DNA from: Kitasatospora terrestris
GTDB lineage: Bacteria; Actinomycetota; Actinomycetes; Streptomycetales; Streptomycetaceae
NCBI RefSeq assembly: GCF_039542905.1
Contig: NZ_BAABIS010000001.1
Location: 1,612,001-1,676,000 of the forward strand
DNA: 64,000 bases
Direction of reading: 5' to 3'
The notes beneath the pieces were generated by a model. That model had not been told where the DNA came from. It searched no databases and was given only the letters and a program-made list of their open reading frames with translations. Positions 33,997 to 42,124 of this stretch are shown here, piece by piece. The first letter of the stretch is position 1. Every line of letters starts with the position of its first letter. The translations under genes were made by a program, and so were the position numbers.

Positions 33997-34081
33997 CCGC
34001 ACCGGCGCCGGTCCGCACGCCCCCGCGGCCGCCTCGCCCGACCCTCCGGCCCCGCCTAGCATGCGAACCGGAGGTGGTCCC

Positions 34082-34462
34082 ATGTCCCAGGACACCGATG
34101 GCAGCGGCGGCGACGCCGTCCCCGGCATCGACCCGGACGTCCCGCCGAGCGGCGACGGCTGCGCCGAGTGCCTGTCCGGCGAGGGCGCGGGCTGGTGGTT
34201 CCACCTGCGCCGGTGTGCGGCGTGCGGCCACGTCGGCTGCTGCGACTCCTCGCCGTCCCGGCACGCGACCACGCACGCCCGGACCGCCGGCCACCCCTTC
34301 CTCGCCAGTTTCGAGCCGGGCGAGGACTGGCTGTGGAACGTCGAGACCGAGCAGTACTACCGGGGTCCGGCGCTGCACCCGCCGCTCGCCCACCCGGTCG
34401 ACCAGCCCGCCCCGGGCCCGCGCGACCGCGTCCCCACCGACTGGCGGCAGCACCTGCACTGA
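34082..34462 (+). CDS. UBP-type (ZnF-UBP) zinc-finger protein
   Basis: The 126-residue protein contains a bacterial ZnF-UBP domain: Cys pair in GCAECLSGEG, HLRRCAACGHVGCCDSSPSRHATTHARTAGHPFLASFEPGEDWLWNVETEQYY, which carries the Cys/His ligands and the aromatic C-terminal strand of the fold. In eukaryotes this domain binds the ubiquitin C-terminus; the role in actinobacteria is unknown. GGAGGTGG precedes the ATG at 34082. Free-standing gene. Confidence 0.85.
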   Translation: MSQDTDGSGGDAVPGIDPDVPPSGDGCAECLSGEGAGWWFHLRRCAACGHVGCCDSSPSRHATTHARTAGHPFLASFEPGEDWLWNVETEQYYRGPALHPPLAHPVDQPAPGPRDRVPTDWRQHLH

Positions 34463-34475
34463 GTGCCGCGCCGGC

Positions 34476-35936
34476 TCAGCCGACCCGCTGCGCCTCCGCC
34501 GCGGCGGGCACCGGCTCGGGCCCGGCCAGCCCCCGGGTGCGCCGCGACAGCCCGACGTACAGCAGGGCGGCCACCCCGCCCGCCAGCAGGAAGCTGACGT
34601 CGATCCCGCCGGTGGCGGCCAGCAGCGGCCCCCGGTACACGGGCGTGTCGATCCCCAGCAGTCCGACGGCGCTGCCGACGGCCCAGGCGGTGGTCGCGGG
34701 CACGTTCCAGCCGGACCGGTACCAGTACACGCCGCCGCGGGTGCCGCGGTTGTACACCTGCAGCGAGCTGCGGTCGTAGTCGCCGCGGCACCGCCGGTGG
34801 CCGATCAGGGTGATCACCGCCCACGGCGTGCCGATCGCGGTCAGCACCAGGACGAAGGAGGTCACCGCGTCCTGCGCGCTCCACACGAAGTGCCCCAGGA
34901 ACACCAGGGCGACAACGACCGCGGCCACCACGTTGGTGGCCTGCCGCCGGCCGGCCCGCGGCAGGACGGCGTCCAGGTCCAGGCCCATGCTGTAGAGCAT
35001 CAGGCCGGTGTTGCCGGCGCTGCCCAGCAGCCCGTTCAGCAGCAGCGGCAGCAGGAACCAGACCGGCGCCCCGGCGATCAGTCCGCCCACGTAGTCGTCG
35101 CCGGCGCCGGTCGCCACCGCGGTGAAGGTGCCGAACAGCTGGGGGATCAGCAGCCCCAGGAACAGCCCGCCCGCCGTCGACCACAGCACCCGCCGCCCGG
35201 AGTGGCGCACCGGCGAGACGTACCGGGTGTAGTCGCCCAGCAGCGTGATGAAGGCGATCGGCCCGCTCAGCCCGGCGGCGACCACGGACAGCAGCCAGGT
35301 CGGCCAGAAGCCGCCCAGCAGGTAGTCGCCGTGCGCGCCCGCGTCGAAGTGCGGCGCGAAGGCCGGCAGCCCGGCGAGCAGCAGCCCGCCCATGGCCCAC
35401 ATCAGGATCCGTTCCAGCTTCAGCAGCAGCCGGTAGCCGAACACCGCCGCCGTGGCGCTCAGCCCGGCCAGCGCCGCGTACGTGACCACGCACGCGGCGC
35501 CGCCGGTCGGCAGCCCCAGCATCCGGTTCAGCGCGCCGACCACCACGTCGCCGCCGACCCACAGGGCCAGCGCGGTGTAGCCGAGTGACAGCAGCAGGCC
35601 GACCACGGAGCCGATCAGGCGGCCCCGGACGCCGAAGAACGCGCCGGAGCTGGTCGACAGGTTGGTCGCGGTCCGCAGCGACACCAGGGCCAGCGGCGCG
35701 GTCAGCGCGATGCCCAGCACCGTCCCGATCAGCACCGAGCCGGCCGCCGCCCAGAACGACAGCCCGAAGGACACCGGCAGCCAGCCGAAGACGACCACGC
35801 CGAAGGCCAGGTTGGAGCCGACCAGGATCGACAGCACGTCCCTCGGCGAGCTGGTGCGCTCGGCCTCCGGAATGGTGTCGACGCCGTGCTGTTCGACCAG
35901 TGCGTGGCCTGCGGACGGGGCGTTCTGCTGCGACAT
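34476..35936 (-). CDS. NCS1-family purine-cytosine permease
   Basis: The 486-residue protein has about 12 hydrophobic segments and NCS1 features: GVDTIPEAERTSSPRDV at the N-terminus, LVGSNLAFGVVVFGWLPVSFG in helix 1, and LLGDYTRYVSP at the internal loop. Family members import cytosine, purines, hydantoins or related nucleobases with sodium or protons. The ATG at 35936 follows GGGAAGAG. No nucleobase enzyme genes adjoin it, so the substrate cannot be narrowed. Confidence 0.85.
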   Translation of the reverse strand: MSQQNAPSAGHALVEQHGVDTIPEAERTSSPRDVLSILVGSNLAFGVVVFGWLPVSFGLSFWAAAGSVLIGTVLGIALTAPLALVSLRTATNLSTSSGAFFGVRGRLIGSVVGLLLSLGYTALALWVGGDVVVGALNRMLGLPTGGAACVVTYAALAGLSATAAVFGYRLLLKLERILMWAMGGLLLAGLPAFAPHFDAGAHGDYLLGGFWPTWLLSVVAAGLSGPIAFITLLGDYTRYVSPVRHSGRRVLWSTAGGLFLGLLIPQLFGTFTAVATGAGDDYVGGLIAGAPVWFLLPLLLNGLLGSAGNTGLMLYSMGLDLDAVLPRAGRRQATNVVAAVVVALVFLGHFVWSAQDAVTSFVLVLTAIGTPWAVITLIGHRRCRGDYDRSSLQVYNRGTRGGVYWYRSGWNVPATTAWAVGSAVGLLGIDTPVYRGPLLAATGGIDVSFLLAGGVAALLYVGLSRRTRGLAGPEPVPAAAEAQRVG

Positions 35937-36103
35937 GCTCTTCCCGGTGCTCGGCCGGCGGGTCGGGGGAGGGTGCCGCCGGTCCGTCCATGGTCACCAA
36001 GCGCCGCCGCCCCGGGCCAGACCCGATCCTCCACGAATCGGGACCAAAGGCCCGATCCGCCCTGTACGGTCGCACCAGATCCGTGACGACCCCGGGGAGA
36101 GCC

Positions 36104-36328
36104 GTGGACGAGGACGTCCGGCAGGCGGTGACCGGCGCGCTGGGGGCCGGCCCCCGCAAGGGGCGGTCGCCCACCTGGGACGACGTCTCGGCCGAGCTCT
36201 GCGACGTGATCGTCTCGGCGGTGGTGGCGCCGGCCCGGATCGACCCGGCCCAGGCCGTGCGCTTCCGCACCCACCTCGACGCGGTCACCCAGCGGTCCCG
36301 CGCCGAGCAGTCCGGCGCCGAGCGTTAA
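36104..36328 (+). CDS. hypothetical protein, 74 aa
   Basis: A GTG at 36104 follows GGGGAGA; an earlier in-frame GTG at 36083 lacks such a site. The protein reads MDEDVRQAVTGALGAGPRKG, then RSPTWDDVSAELCDVIVSAVV and a helical Arg-rich tail. It looks like a small soluble helical protein of unknown family. It stops 41 bp before the methyltransferase gene on the same strand. Confidence 0.5.
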   Translation: MDEDVRQAVTGALGAGPRKGRSPTWDDVSAELCDVIVSAVVAPARIDPAQAVRFRTHLDAVTQRSRAEQSGAER

Positions 36329-36369
36329 TCCGGTTGCCGTGAGGCCGACTTGGGTCGAGACTGCGCGGC

Positions 36370-37113
36370 ATGTCACTGCGCTTCCACGAGATCGCCGAGT
36401 CCTCGCACCGCATCCTCAACCCGTTCTCCGAGGCCAAGCTGGCCCTGCTCGGCGAGCTCTGCCGGCTGCGGCCCGGCGCCCGGATCCTCGACCTGGCCTG
36501 CGGCAAGGGCGAGCTGCTCGCCTCCTGGTCGGCCCGCTGGGGCACCCGCGGCACCGGCGTCGACCTGAGCGAGGTGTTCCTGGCGGCGGCCCGCGAGCGC
36601 GCCGCCGAGCTGCGGGTCGCCGACCGGATCGAGTTCGTGCGGGGGGACGCGGCGGCGTACGGGGCCGAGCCGGGCGGCTTCGACCTGGTCAGCTGCCTCG
36701 GCGCGACCTGGATCGGCGACGGCCTGGTCGGCACCCTGGAGCTGATGAAGCCCGCGCTCGCCCCGGACGGGCTGCTGCTGGTCGGCGAGCCGTTCCTGCA
36801 CGCCGAGCCCCCGGCGGAGGCGTACGCCGACTTCGGTGCCACGCCCGAGACTTTCACCACGCTGCCGGGCCTGCTGCCGCGCTTCGAGGAGGCGGGCTGC
36901 GAGCTGCTGGAGATGGTGCTGGCGGACGCGGACAGCTGGGACCGCTACGAGGCCGCGCAGTGGCGCACCCTGAGCGACTGGCTGCGCGCCAACCCGGACG
37001 ACCCGGACACCCCGGCGCTGCGCCGCTACGTCGCCGAACGCCGCCACGGCCACCTCGCCTACCGCCGCCCGTACTTGGGCTGGGGCGTCTTCGTCCTGCG
37101 CCCCACCGGCTGA
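36370..37113 (+). CDS. class I SAM-dependent methyltransferase
   Basis: The 247-residue protein has motif I ILDLACGKGELLASWS, the acidic residue in GVDLSEVFL, and motif IV region GGFDLVSCLGATWIGDG, followed by a C-terminal segment with PFLHAEPPAEAYADFG and WRTLSDWLRANPDD typical of small-molecule methyltransferases in streptomycetes. The acceptor is unknown. The ATG at 36370 gives a natural N-terminus (MSLRFHEIAESSHRILNP) though no strong binding site is seen. Confidence 0.8.
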   Translation: MSLRFHEIAESSHRILNPFSEAKLALLGELCRLRPGARILDLACGKGELLASWSARWGTRGTGVDLSEVFLAAARERAAELRVADRIEFVRGDAAAYGAEPGGFDLVSCLGATWIGDGLVGTLELMKPALAPDGLLLVGEPFLHAEPPAEAYADFGATPETFTTLPGLLPRFEEAGCELLEMVLADADSWDRYEAAQWRTLSDWLRANPDDPDTPALRRYVAERRHGHLAYRRPYLGWGVFVLRPTG

Positions 37114-37132
37114 GCTCCCCCGGGCCCGCGGA

Positions 37133-37270
37133 CTACTTGCCGCGGCCGCCGAGCGCGAACAGCAGGATGACGAAGCCGGCGAAGAGGTGCGTCCCGGCGA
37201 TGTAGATCGTCGCCCGGACCATCATCGCCCTGCGCCGGGTCTTCTCCTCGGTCACCGCATCCGTGGTCAT
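37133..37270 (-). CDS. small single-pass membrane protein (DUF6126-like), 45 aa
   Basis: Translation of the - strand from the ATG at 37270 gives a charged N-terminus (MTTDAVTEEKTRRRAM), then one hydrophobic helix containing IYIAGTHLFAGFVILLFALG and a basic end GGRGK. The THLFAGF segment and layout match short Streptomyces proteins catalogued as DUF6126, as far as I recall. GAGGGG precedes the ATG. It is too short to be found by length-limited gene callers. Confidence 0.7.
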   Translation of the reverse strand: MTTDAVTEEKTRRRAMMVRATIYIAGTHLFAGFVILLFALGGRGK

Positions 37271-37382
37271 GCCCCTCAGCGTACGGCCCGGCCCCGCGCG
37301 GCCGGGCCGTGGCGCAGATCACCCACCGCGACCGGCCACCTACGGTGGCGTAGGTCACTTCAGACAGTGAAGTATCTCCTGC

Positions 37383-38165
37383 ATGGCTGACTACCAGGAG
37401 ACCCTTGACTTCAGCTCGTACGCCGCCCTCGGGGACAGCTTCACCGAGGGGCTCAACGACCCGGGCCCGGACGGGGCGTTCGCCGGCTGGGCCGACCGGC
37501 TGGCGGGGATGCTGGCCGCGCGGCGCCCGGACGGCGACTTCCGCTACGCGAACCTGGCGGTCCGCGGCCGACTGCTGGACCAGATCGCGACCGAGCAGGT
37601 CCCGCAGATCCGCCGGATCCAGCCCGACCTGGTCACCCTCTGCGCGGGCGGCAACGACATCCTGCGTCCGGGCAGCGACCCGGACCTGACCGCCGAGCGC
37701 TTCGAGGCGGCCGTCGTCGAACTGCGCGAGCACACCGGCACCCTGCTGATCTGCACCGGCTTCGACACCAAGGACGTGCCGGTGCTGCGCCACCTGCGCG
37801 GCAAGATCGCCACCTACAACGCGCACCTGCGGGCGATCGCCGACCGCAACGGCTGCCAGGTGGCCGACCTGTGGTCGCTGCGCTCGGTGCACGACCGCCG
37901 CGCCTGGAGCGACGACCGGCTGCACCTGTCCCCCGAGGGCCACCAGCGGGTCGCCCTGCTGGCCGCCCGCTCGCTCGGCCTGCCGGTCGCGGCCGACCCG
38001 GAGGCCCCGTGGCCGGCCCGCCCGGAGCCGACCGCCGCGGAGCAGCGCCGCGAGAACCTGCAGTGGGCCCGCACCTACCTGCTGCCGTGGGTCGGCCGCC
38101 GGCTGCGCGGCGAGTCCTCCGGTGACCACGTCGAGGCCAAGCGCCCGGAGCTGCTCCCGCTCTGA
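37383..38165 (+). CDS. SGNH/GDSL hydrolase, cytoplasmic
   Basis: The 260-residue protein has the SGNH blocks YAALGDSFTEGLND (Ser), NLAVRGRLLDQ (Gly), LCAGGNDILRPG (Asn) and DRLHLSPEGHQRV (Asp, His). There is no signal peptide, so it should be an intracellular esterase; it is related to the third gene of the glycosyltransferase operon at 15746 but not adjacent to such enzymes. The ATG at 37383 is the only start that keeps the block I spacing. Confidence 0.85.
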   Translation: MADYQETLDFSSYAALGDSFTEGLNDPGPDGAFAGWADRLAGMLAARRPDGDFRYANLAVRGRLLDQIATEQVPQIRRIQPDLVTLCAGGNDILRPGSDPDLTAERFEAAVVELREHTGTLLICTGFDTKDVPVLRHLRGKIATYNAHLRAIADRNGCQVADLWSLRSVHDRRAWSDDRLHLSPEGHQRVALLAARSLGLPVAADPEAPWPARPEPTAAEQRRENLQWARTYLLPWVGRRLRGESSGDHVEAKRPELLPL

Positions 38166-38180
38166 CCGCCGACGCACGGA

Positions 38181-38223
38181 CGCGAGCGGGCCGACCACCC
38201 CCACGTGGTTCGGCCCGCTCGCG
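38181..38223. terminator. 14-bp stem between converging SGNH and ohr genes
   Basis: CGCGAGCGGGCCGA (38181-38194) pairs exactly with TCGGCCCGCTCGCG (38210-38223) around a 15-base loop. It lies 15 bp after one stop and 17 bp before the other, so it can end transcription from both sides. Confidence 0.8.
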
Positions 38224-38240
38224 CGTTCTCCGGTCCCCGA

Positions 38241-38651
38241 CTATTCGACGATCAGCTCGACCGGGATGTTCCCGCGGGTGGCCTTGGAGTACGGGCAGAC
38301 CTCGTGCGCCTGCTTCACCAGCAGCCGGCCGGTCTCGCCGTCCAGCTCGTCCGGCAGCTCGACCCGCAGCACGACGGCCAGGCCGAAGCCGGTCGCGTCC
38401 TTGCCGATGGCCACCTCGGCGGTCACCGAGATGTCGCCGGTGTCCACCCGGGCCTGCCGGCCGACCAGGCCCAGCGCACTGGCGAAGCAGGCGGCGTAGC
38501 CGGCCGCGAACAGCTGCTCCGGGTTGGTGCCCTGGCCGTTGCCGCCGAGCGCGGGCGGCATCGCCAGCGCCAGGTCGAGCTGACGGTCGGAGCTGACGGT
38601 GCGGCCCTCGCGTCCGTTGGCGGTGGCCACGGCGGTGTACAGCGCGTCCAT
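38241..38651 (-). CDS. ohr: organic hydroperoxide resistance protein (peroxiredoxin)
   Basis: The 136-residue protein is a complete Ohr: LYTAVATANGREG, TNPEQLFAAGYAACFASAL with reactive Cys55, and VKQAHEVCPYSKATRGN with resolving Cys119. It reduces organic hydroperoxides using lipoyl-type thiols. The ATG at 38651 is preceded by AGAAGGGA. It is divergent from the MarR-family ohrR gene, with a GCAATT-AATTGC palindrome in the shared region. Confidence 0.93.
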   Translation of the reverse strand: MDALYTAVATANGREGRTVSSDRQLDLALAMPPALGGNGQGTNPEQLFAAGYAACFASALGLVGRQARVDTGDISVTAEVAIGKDATGFGLAVVLRVELPDELDGETGRLLVKQAHEVCPYSKATRGNIPVELIVE

Positions 38652-38712
38652 GCGAGCAATCCCTTCTTCGCCTCGGCGGCCACGGGGCCGCCCTACGCCC
38701 ACAAGTAGAGCA

Positions 38713-38727
38713 CGCAATTCAATTGCG
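38713..38727. promoter_or_regulatory. OhrR operator
   Basis: CGCAATTCAATTGCG is a perfect palindrome of two 7-bp arms in the ohr/ohrR divergent region; the AATT half-sites match what OhrR proteins bind. A second CAACTCAATGG stretch just beyond it may be a weaker half-site. Confidence 0.8.
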
Positions 38728-38770
38728 CACAACTCAATGGTTCGCACGGCGGCCCGATACCCTGGGAGGC

Positions 38771-39229
38771 ATGACCACGCTCCCCGAGGTGCCGGACGAG
38801 GACCTGCTGCGCCTGGACCTGCAGATCTGCTTCTCGCTGAACGCCGCCTCGCGGGCCTTCGGCGGCGTCTACCGCACGGTCCTCAAGGACCTCGGCCTGA
38901 CCTACCCGCAGTACCTGGTGATGCTGGTGCTCTGGGAGCACGGCACGCTCCCGGTCAAGCAGATCGGCGAGTACCTGCGCCTGGACTCCGGCACCCTCTC
39001 CCCGCTGCTCAAGCGCCTGGAGGCGGCCGACCTGGTCCGCCGCGAGCGCAGCCCCGAGGACGAGCGCTCGGTCACCGTCACCCCCACCGAGGCCGGCACC
39101 GCACTGCGCGCCGAGGCGCTGCAGGTCCCGCGCCGCATCATGGCCGCCACCGGCCTGCCGCTCGAGGACGTCCGCGCCCTGCGCACCCTGCTCGACCGGG
39201 TCACCGCCGCGCTCGACGCGGCGGTCTGA
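38771..39229 (+). CDS. ohrR: MarR-family organic hydroperoxide sensor
   Basis: The 152-residue protein has the peroxide-sensing Cys20 in LDLQICFSLNAASRAF, the defining feature of OhrR, followed by a MarR winged helix (LTYPQYLVMLVLWEHGTLPVKQIGEYLRLDSGTLSPLLKRLEAADLVRRERSPEDERSV). The ATG at 38771 follows GGGAGG. Oxidation of the Cys by organic peroxide releases it from DNA and derepresses ohr. Confidence 0.93.
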   Translation: MTTLPEVPDEDLLRLDLQICFSLNAASRAFGGVYRTVLKDLGLTYPQYLVMLVLWEHGTLPVKQIGEYLRLDSGTLSPLLKRLEAADLVRRERSPEDERSVTVTPTEAGTALRAEALQVPRRIMAATGLPLEDVRALRTLLDRVTAALDAAV

Positions 39230-39238
39230 CGGGCCCGC

Positions 39239-39511
39239 TCAGGACTCGTACCGCTCCACTTCCGCCACGCTGCGCACCGACGCCCGGTCCGGGTCCTCGC
39301 CGGCCTCGACCCGCGCCCGCCGCTGTCGCAGCAGGTCCCAGCACTGGTCGAGCTGCTCCTCGATGCCCTTCAGCTCGCGCTGCTCGGTCTCCGGGTCGAT
39401 CCGGCCCTCCGCCAGCGCGGCGCGCAGCCTGCGCTCCTCGTCGACCATCTCGCCGATCCGCTCCAGAATCCGGCGGTCGGCACCTGCTGCGGTCCTGCCC
39501 TGATCATCCAC
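39239..39511 (-). CDS. DUF2630 family protein
   Basis: The 90-residue helical protein starts at a GTG (39511) with GGGGAGG upstream and reads MDDQGRTAAGADRRILERIG, then EMVDEERRLRAALAEGR and GIEEQLDQCWDLLRQRRARVEAGEDP, the DUF2630 pattern. Predicted structure is two antiparallel helices. Function unknown. It converges with ohrR across nine bases. Confidence 0.8.
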   Translation of the reverse strand: MDDQGRTAAGADRRILERIGEMVDEERRLRAALAEGRIDPETEQRELKGIEEQLDQCWDLLRQRRARVEAGEDPDRASVRSVAEVERYES

Positions 39512-39647
39512 GGCGCACCTCCCCTTCCACTCTAGGAACCGCCCCGGCCCGGCGCGAGCGGCGGCACGCCCGCACCCCACCCGGACGGCCGACACCCGCT
39601 TGACATCCCGTCAGGCCGACGGGGAGCATCGCGGACACCACCACAAG

Positions 39648-39668
39648 TGGAAACGACTTTCATTATCA
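39648..39668. promoter_or_regulatory. possible Zur/Fur-type box before the SCO5389-like gene
   Basis: The A/T-rich stretch TGGAAACGACTTTCATTATC, 28 bp before the ATG at 39696, partly matches the TGAAAAYGATTTTCA outline of metal-uptake repressor boxes and stands out in this GC-rich DNA. Symmetry is imperfect, so this is a weak call; it may simply contain the promoter. Confidence 0.3.
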
Positions 39669-39695
39669 TGAAGCCGACCAGGAAGGCCGCGCCCC

Positions 39696-40085
39696 ATGTC
39701 CCTCGACGTCTCCCCCACGCTGCTCGCCAAGGCCGAACTCGACCACGTCGCCGACGCCGAGTTCGTCGACGCCGTCCGCACCTCACTGCCGTACGCCTAC
39801 CGCCTGATCGGCGACCTCACCACCGAACTCGGCACCACCGGGGCAGAGTTCGCCGACAACACGCTCGCCCCGAGCGAACCCGAGCGGGCCCAGCTGCTGC
39901 GCGCCCTGGCCAGTGACGCGATCCGCGGCGCCCTGGAGCGGCACTTCTCCGTCAAGCTGGCCTTCCAGAACTGCCACCGGGTGGCCGTCTTCCGTCCGGG
40001 CGCCGAAACCACCGCCACCTACCGGAAGTTCACCTCCGTGCGCGCCCAGCTCCTCAACCAGAGCCCCGAACTCCGCGACTGCTGA
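39696..40085 (+). CDS. SCO5389 family protein
   Basis: The 129-residue protein begins MSLDVSPTLLAKAELDHVAD and contains FVDAVRTSLPYAYRLIGDL, LLRALASDAIRGALERHFSVKLAFQNCHRVAVF and the C-terminal FTSVRAQLLNQSPELRDC, which together match the streptomycete family named after SCO5389. Function is not known. The terminal Cys and internal Cys are both part of the conserved blocks. The start is set by the conserved N-terminus. Confidence 0.8.
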   Translation: MSLDVSPTLLAKAELDHVADAEFVDAVRTSLPYAYRLIGDLTTELGTTGAEFADNTLAPSEPERAQLLRALASDAIRGALERHFSVKLAFQNCHRVAVFRPGAETTATYRKFTSVRAQLLNQSPELRDC

Positions 40086-40103
40086 CCCGCGCCGCCCGCG
40101 GCC

Positions 40104-40664
40104 TCAGGCCCCGGCCCGGGCGAAGCGGCTGACGAAGGTGTCGCAGAACTGCGGCAGGTCGGCCGGCTTCCGGCTGGACACCAGCGTGTTCGGCCCGTCC
40201 GTGCAGACGTGCACCGGCTCGTCGACCCAGGTGGCGCCCGCGTTCTCCAGGTCGGTGCGGATCGAGGGCCACGAGGTCATGGTCCGGCCGCGCACCGCGC
40301 CCGCCTCGACCAGCGTCCATCCGCCGTGGCAGATCACCGCGACCGGCCGGCCGAGGCCGACGAACTCCCGGACGAAGTCGACCGCCTCGGGCGCCGTCCG
40401 CAGGCGGTCGGGGTTGGCCACCCCGCCGGGCAGCACCAGCCCGTCGTACCCGGCGGGTTCGGCCTCGGCGACCACGGTGTCCACGGCGAAGGTGTCCGCC
40501 CGGTCGAGGCCCCGGAAGGCCTGCACCCGCCCGGGCCGGGTGGACAGCAGCCGGGGCGTGCCGCCGGCCTCCAGCACCGCCTGCCAGCTCGCCGTCAGCT
40601 CGACCTGCTCGACCCCGGCCGGCGCCGTCAGGAACGCCACCGTCCGGCCCCGCAGCGTGATCAC
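40104..40664 (-). CDS. DJ-1/PfpI family protein (class I glutamine-amidotransferase-like)
   Basis: The 186-residue protein has the PfpI layout: VAFLTAPAGVEQVEL, GYDGLVLPGGVANPDRLR, and nucleophile elbow VAVICHGGWTLVEAGAVRGRTMTSW with the Cys-His pair. Such proteins act as glyoxalases/deglycase-like or stress proteins. The GTG at 40664 overlaps the stop of the upstream TIGR03086-type gene (GTGA), so the two are coupled. Confidence 0.85.
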   Translation of the reverse strand: MITLRGRTVAFLTAPAGVEQVELTASWQAVLEAGGTPRLLSTRPGRVQAFRGLDRADTFAVDTVVAEAEPAGYDGLVLPGGVANPDRLRTAPEAVDFVREFVGLGRPVAVICHGGWTLVEAGAVRGRTMTSWPSIRTDLENAGATWVDEPVHVCTDGPNTLVSSRKPADLPQFCDTFVSRFARAGA

Positions 40665-41275
40665 CGGTCCGAGCCGAACGGGTCCGTCGCGTCCCGGCCG
40701 ACCAGCCCCAGCAGCCGGGTCTGCACGTCGGCCCCGACCGGCACGCTGACGGGCGGCGCGAACAGGCCCGACGCTACCAGCGCGTCGGCGTACGGCGTGA
40801 CCTCGGCGAGCGCGAACTCCGCCGCGTCCGCGGCCATCCGCGCGTCCGCGCCGAGCCCGACGGCCAGGTCCCAGCCGTGCACCACCGCGTCGACCGTCAT
40901 CTCCCGGCAGTACCCCTCGGCCGGCCGGTCCCCGTACGAGAGGTGGACCGTCCGGCCGAGCGCGCCGGGCTCCGCGAACGCGGCCAGCGCCGCCGCCGCG
41001 GCCGCCCGCCAGGCCGCCGCCGGGTCGTCGCCCAGTACGTCACCGTCGTACCGGTCGCCGACCTCGGCCACCGACGACCCGGCGAGCATCGCGGGCACCC
41101 ACAGCTGCTCGACCGTCACGTGGTTCACCAGGTCCCGTACCGTCCAGTCGCTGCACGGCGTCGGGTCCTCCCACTGCCCCGCGCCGGCCTCCTCGACCAG
41201 CCGGCCGAACCGCTCCAGCGCTCCGGCGTGCAGCCGCAGCAGCTCCTGCTCGTCCTCACTGCTTCCTCGTGCCAT
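40661..41275 (-). CDS. TIGR03086-like (DinB/mycothiol-dependent maleylpyruvate isomerase fold) protein
   Basis: The 204-residue protein contains GQWEDPTPCSDWTVRDLVNHVTVEQLWVPAML, with the His of the metal site, and DAVVHGWDLAVGLG, where the second conserved His sits; both are hallmarks of actinobacterial DinB-fold metal-binding proteins that often use mycothiol. ATG 41275 is preceded by GGAG. It is coupled to the PfpI gene. Its enzymatic reaction is unknown. Confidence 0.8.
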   Translation of the reverse strand: MARGSSEDEQELLRLHAGALERFGRLVEEAGAGQWEDPTPCSDWTVRDLVNHVTVEQLWVPAMLAGSSVAEVGDRYDGDVLGDDPAAAWRAAAAAALAAFAEPGALGRTVHLSYGDRPAEGYCREMTVDAVVHGWDLAVGLGADARMAADAAEFALAEVTPYADALVASGLFAPPVSVPVGADVQTRLLGLVGRDATDPFGSDR

Positions 41276-41354
41276 GGCTCCACGCTTCCCCCCATCCCCG
41301 GCCGCGGCAACCGCCACCCCCCGGACGGCCCAAGGACCCGCACCGACCGGGTGC

Positions 41355-41836
41355 CTACCGGCGGGCCGGACCGGTGGCGTACGCCAGCGGCGGGGCGATC
41401 GCCTGCGCGTCAGCCCCCTCCCCCGCCCACAGCCCGATGAACAGCGCGGCGGTCGCCTCCAGCAGCCCCGCCCGGTCGAGGCCCCCGCCGGCCACCGGCT
41501 CGCACCCCGCGTCGCGCACCAGCCCGCGCACCCGGGCCAGGGCCGCCGCGTCGTCCCCGCACACCGGCACCGCCAGCGGCCGCCCGCCGAACACCGGCGG
41601 GCGCATCCGCCACACGTCCTCGTGGCAGAGGTTGAACGCCTTGACCACGTGCGCCTCCGGCGCCGCCGCGGCGAGCAGCCGGGCCGCCGACGGCCCACCC
41701 TCCGTCAGCAGCCGGAACCCCGGCCCGACCGGGTTGGAGCAGTCGACCAGCACCGTGCCCGCCGGCTCCGCGCGCAGCCCCCGCACCACGTCCGCCCCCG
41801 CCGCGAAGGGCAGCACCACCTCGGCGCCCCCGGCGC
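41355..41836 (-). pseudogene. 5'-truncated NADPH-dependent F420 reductase-like gene
   Basis: The open frame resembles the family from the middle of its Rossmann domain onward: AEVVLPFAAGADVVRGLRAE, VLVDCSNPVGPGFRLL, HVVKAFNLCHEDVW, VPVCGDDAAALARVRGLVRDAGCEPV and the end of the C-terminal helix. The N-terminal nucleotide-binding Gly-rich loop and about 50-60 residues are missing; the homology stops near 41836, where a truncated HxlR-type gene begins on the other strand. No credible start codon with binding site remains. The parent gene probably headed the operon continued at 41275 and 40664. Confidence 0.7.
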
Positions 41837-41839
41837 CCG

Positions 41840-42124
41840 GTCGAGCTGCGGGAGCGGATCGGCAAGATCAGCTCCAAGGTCCTCACCGAGACGCTGCGGC
41901 GGCTGCGGTCCAACGGCCTGGTGGAACGCTGGGAGGCCCCGGACGGGCCGTCACACGTCGAGTACCGCCTCACCGACCTGGGCCGCACCCTGCCGGCGCC
42001 GATCGGGGCCGTCGGCGCCGGGGGCTTCGAGCACGGCGACGAGGTGACGGCGGCCCAGGACGCGGCGGAGGCGGGGGACGCCGGACCCGCCGTCCCCCGC
42101 CTCCGCCCCGCAGCCGGCTCCTAG
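41840..42124 (+). pseudogene. 5'-truncated HxlR-family regulator
   Basis: From 41840 the + strand encodes VELRERIGKISSKVLTETLR, RLRSNGLVERWEAPDGPSHVEYRLTDLGRTL, the second half of an HxlR winged helix. The usual N-terminal 35-45 residues (Cys-containing helix and start of the HTH) are absent, and the frame behind the homology contains no suitable start. After LGRTL the C-terminus diverges into an Ala/Gly-rich tail. It abuts the truncated reductase at 41836; HxlR genes are commonly divergent from such reductases, so one deletion removing both 5' ends explains the pair. Confidence 0.7.
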
